DNA from: Lytechinus variegatus
Lineage: Eukaryota > Echinodermata > Echinoidea > Temnopleuroida > Toxopneustidae
Length of the DNA stretch: 64,000 nucleotides
Direction: 5' to 3'
Assembly (NCBI RefSeq): GCF_018143015.1
Contig: NC_054756.1
Span: 14,082,902-14,146,901 of the forward strand
This document shows, piece after piece, positions 61,741-64,000 of this stretch (position 1 is its first letter; each line of letters begins with the position of its first letter). The position numbers were made by a program, and so were the translations under genes. The notes below the pieces were generated by a model that saw nothing but the letters and a program-made list of their open reading frames with translations, did not search any database and was not told where the DNA came from.

Positions 61741-61783
61741 ATGAAGACCCTCATTACTTTGTTCATTCTTGCAGCTTGTATAG
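61741..61783 (+). CDS. Ly6/uPAR-like secreted protein, first coding exon (signal peptide)
   Basis: ATG AAG ACC... encodes MKTLITLFILAACI, a typical signal-peptide core, ending ATAG|GTAAAT in phase 1. A strong acceptor TTTTTTTTCTGCAG ends at 61714, so this exon probably starts at 61715 with 26 bases of 5' UTR, implying a non-coding upstream exon. It joins in frame to 62782. Confidence 0.75.
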
Positions 61784-62781
61784 GTAAATGAAAAAAAATA
61801 CGAATCAATTTAAAGTTAGATATAATTCTCATGAGATTAAATAGTTCCGAAAGTGATTGAAAATATTAATTATAACTTGCTTCAATTTTATTTGAACGTT
61901 GAATGGTTTCTAGAAGGGGTTCATCCGACTTAAATAATATGATTCAAGCAGATATAGTAAGAACAAACAAACAAAATAGAAATGTCACCAAAATCGGACA
62001 AGGAAAGGCGAACTTATCACAATTTTAAAGCTTTGCATTATGTCGGTGAACAAGTTCTCTGTGTGCATGTCTTTTTATTGATTTCATCAACTTAAAACGG
62101 TGTAGTTAGTAAGGAAAAATACTTAAGAAATGAGGCTACTGGTCGATCAATTCAAAGTCTAATTTAAAGGTTGTTGGACAAGATGAAACATAATTATGTC
62201 TTTGACATGCAAGACTAGTATTTTGATTTGTTTAGAAAAAAAAGATTCAGAGAAAAAAAGGAACATTTCATAAAAGTCTGACACGAAATAAAGTTATGCC
62301 GACTATTTATAAAGCTTTGCGTTATCGGCAAACCACTTCGTTGCATGTATTTTTATTGATTGTTTTTATAGCCATCACAAAATAGTAGAGTTTATTGTGG
62401 AAATATAACTATCAGGAGCGGATTTATCTTTTTATCAACAGAGGGGTTGGGGGGGTGACCACGGCCCTGGGAACAATTTTTGTTGTAGGGGTGCTAGTGT
62501 AAATTTGAGGTCGGGAGTTAAAACCCCGGCCGTATGGCAAGCCGTGTTAGAACAATAAAAATACGTTAAAAATTGGAGTTCCTGGCTTCCTGCTGCCCTG
62601 TTATGCGGTCAACAACAATTCAAGGGATAGAGCTACGTTGATCTGTCCATCCTTGATCTGGTACTGCACACGCACAGTGGCTGTTGGGCAAAATAATTTT
62701 CGGCGTATTTCTATTCAAGATTTCATTTCGAACAATAAAATATGGATTTTCATTTTCATATTTTTGTTTTTCATTTTGCAG
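61784..62781. other. Intron of the Ly6-like gene with an internal duplication
   Basis: 61975-62100 and 62270-62370 share ATAAAGCTTTGCGTTAT/TAAAGCTTTGCATTATG and GCATGTxTTTTTATTGATT, suggesting a duplicated or inverted remnant of the AAATCGG MITE family. 62403-62560 resembles the GGATTTxxCxxxGGGGGG repeats. Confidence 0.5.
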
Positions 62782-62924
62782 CTCCCCTGTACGCACTGGA
62801 TTGCTACTCTTGTCGTTACGATGCCGAAGTCAGCGGCGGATCTGTCTGTCAAGATAAGATTGATAATTCTACGTTGGTCTCCAGCAGTGAGGTGTCAACG
62901 GAAACTTGCACAGGACAATGCTCG
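62782..62924 (+). CDS. Ly6/uPAR-like secreted protein, second coding exon (partial gene)
   Basis: Acceptor TTTTGCAG and donor TCG|GTGAGT, phase 1 to 0. It reads APLYALDCYSCRYDAEVSGG, then SVCQDKIDNS and TETCTGQCS. The LxCYxC start right after the signal peptide and the later 'C.GQC' pattern are those of Ly6/uPAR three-finger proteins, which are usually GPI-anchored or secreted receptors or ligands. The remaining cysteines must be in exons right of the window; none was found up to 64000. Ligand and role unknown. Cysteine spacing alone cannot exclude another small Cys-rich family. Confidence 0.7.
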
Positions 62925-62979
62925 GTGAGTTTTTTTTTTATTTCGGTATGTCTTTTTTCATCTATTTTTTAATACATTA

Positions 62980-63275
62980 GCTCCGGCGACAATTACTCCG
63001 TTTAAAATCCCTTGCACTATAACGGAACTAAAGATCACCCTAAGCCATGTTACAACCGATAATGTCGCACCAACGCATAATGTCGCAGTTTGCGAAATTA
63101 TGCCAAGAGCGTCCGACGCATAATGTCGCAGTCAACGCATAATACATTATGCTTTTGTGCGACATTATCGGTTGTAACAAGCTTAAAACCCTATTGCAAC
63201 CCTAACAACAACCCTATATCTAAGACGGAGTAAAGCCAGGAGCAATTGTCGTGTCACCGGCTATTGTAGAGTAGC
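62980..63275. mobile_element. Nested foldback elements (TTACAACCGATAATGTCGCA)
   Basis: The outer ends AGCTCCGGCGACAATTACTC and (reverse complement) AGCCGGTGACACGACAATTG enclose an inner pair. The inner pair is GTTACAACCGATAATGTCGC at 63050 and its complement at 63157-63178. The inner body repeats ACGCATAATGTCGCAG. The outer end also occurs near 9252. Confidence 0.75.
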
Positions 63276-63389
63276 AAAGTGATGACGTCACAATTCTCTC
63301 TCCTTTTTAAGCATATCAGCGTAATTATCATGCCTCAGCAGGAAACGTTAAAAAAACCACGCAATTACAAAATTTTAGTGGGAATCTGT

Positions 63390-63560
63390 CCATCGGGGCT
63401 TTATATGATTATGAACTCATGAATACATAATTAGCCCCATTGATGTCAGTGTATAATTAGTCTGGCTCCTAACATTTAGAACCAGGCCAGTGATTGATTT
63501 CAATGGGGCTGATTATATATTCATAAAGTCATACCCATACAAGGCCCCTATTGGCCGGCT
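63390..63560. repeat. Foldback repeat (GGGGCTxxTTATAT)
   Basis: CGGGGCTTTATATGATTATG with TAATTAGCCCCATTGATGTC is mirrored by TTGATTTCAATGGGGCTGAT and ATATTCATAAAGTCATACCC. Arms of about 60 bases are imperfectly paired. Confidence 0.65.
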
Positions 63561-63772
63561 CCCATCAAGTTTGGGTTGTGGAGGTGTTTCATCACGCTCA
63601 ACCAAAGTATGGTAATAAAAACGCTGACTCACAAAATGGGAAAATTGGTAACGTCACACTCTGGTACCCTATAATATTTTATTTTCTGCCAGGTTTTTAA
63701 AGCATACCCCCCCCCCCCTCCCACCTTTCCTTCACTGACCAATCTAAGTATAATCTAAGACTGCCTAATATA

Positions 63773-64000
63773 CAGTGCATATCAAAAAAAAAAGTTTACA
63801 CATTGAAAAAATCCTGTAAAATTATAGATTTGTAATATCCTGAAGATTTTTCCACATTTTAACATTGGTACAGATCCATTTAAGCAAATGACGATATAAC
63901 TATCGAAAAATATTTCCGCTTGAGTGAGTACTACTTACATTTGAAAAGTTAGTGAAAAAATGATTTGCGCAGAACTTTGAAATAGCTATGCGAATAAAAG
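63773..64000. mobile_element. Second copy of the Tc1/mariner-type element, cut by the window edge
   Basis: CAGTGCATATCAAAAAAAAA begins after a TA and follows the left end of 467-1426 base for base with few changes (for example AACATTGGTACAGATCCATT and GATTTGCGCAGAACTTTGAA). The remainder lies outside the window. Confidence 0.85.

Overview
This is animal nuclear DNA: AT-rich, with spliced genes whose exons are short and sit between long introns full of transposon debris. Three things point to an echinoderm, most likely a sea urchin: a DIRS-order (Ngaro-like) retrotransposon with split direct repeats, RTE-like and other non-LTR elements with many foldback MITEs, and a foldback family built on the motif 'TTTCATCAAAATCGGAT'. 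The species assignment is an inference from repeat style, not from any search.

Three host genes can be supported, all on the + strand. (1) The last two recognisable exons of a secreted subtilisin-like (S8) protease lie at 3022-3193 and 4349-4461; the rest is off the left edge. (2) A complete squalene monooxygenase (squalene epoxidase) gene runs from the ATG at 25704 to the stop at 43498. It has ten coding exons, consistent splice phases and 511 predicted residues. Its introns carry nested MITEs, a 569-bp tandem array and large trinucleotide microsatellites. (3) The first coding exons of a small secreted Ly6/uPAR-like protein lie at 61741-61783 and 62782-62924; the gene continues past the right edge.

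Most of the rest is mobile DNA. 1-2400 holds two abutting Tc1/mariner-type non-autonomous elements. 5.8-10.4 kb holds foldback elements and an inverted minisatellite. 10.9-16.4 kb is a graveyard of three non-LTR retrotransposons: two minus-strand RT fragments flanking one plus-strand RTE-like element that is broken by a SINE and a 36-bp palindrome. 17.3-18.6 kb is a Tc1-like element rearranged into a giant inverted repeat. 18.8-25 kb has more MITEs and a 1.4-kb element with 30-bp inverted termini. 27.2-30.2 kb and 33.3-37.5 kb (squalene epoxidase introns) hold nested Harbinger-like elements and a satellite-like array made from one of them.

The most notable feature is a nearly intact Ngaro-like retrotransposon on the minus strand, 47363-56671. 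It carries a gag-like protein with a CCCH+CCHC zinc module, reverse transcriptase/RNase H, a tyrosine recombinase with its catalytic residues visible, and a separate SGNH-hydrolase ORF. Its two repeat types are arranged A1 - genes - B1/A2 - B2, the layout expected for integration through a circular intermediate. The strongest less-described pattern is a set of foldback elements (about 8.5, 9.6-10, 27-30, 35-37.5, 59.4 and 63 kb) whose interiors are made of one short 'word' repeated with variation on both strands.
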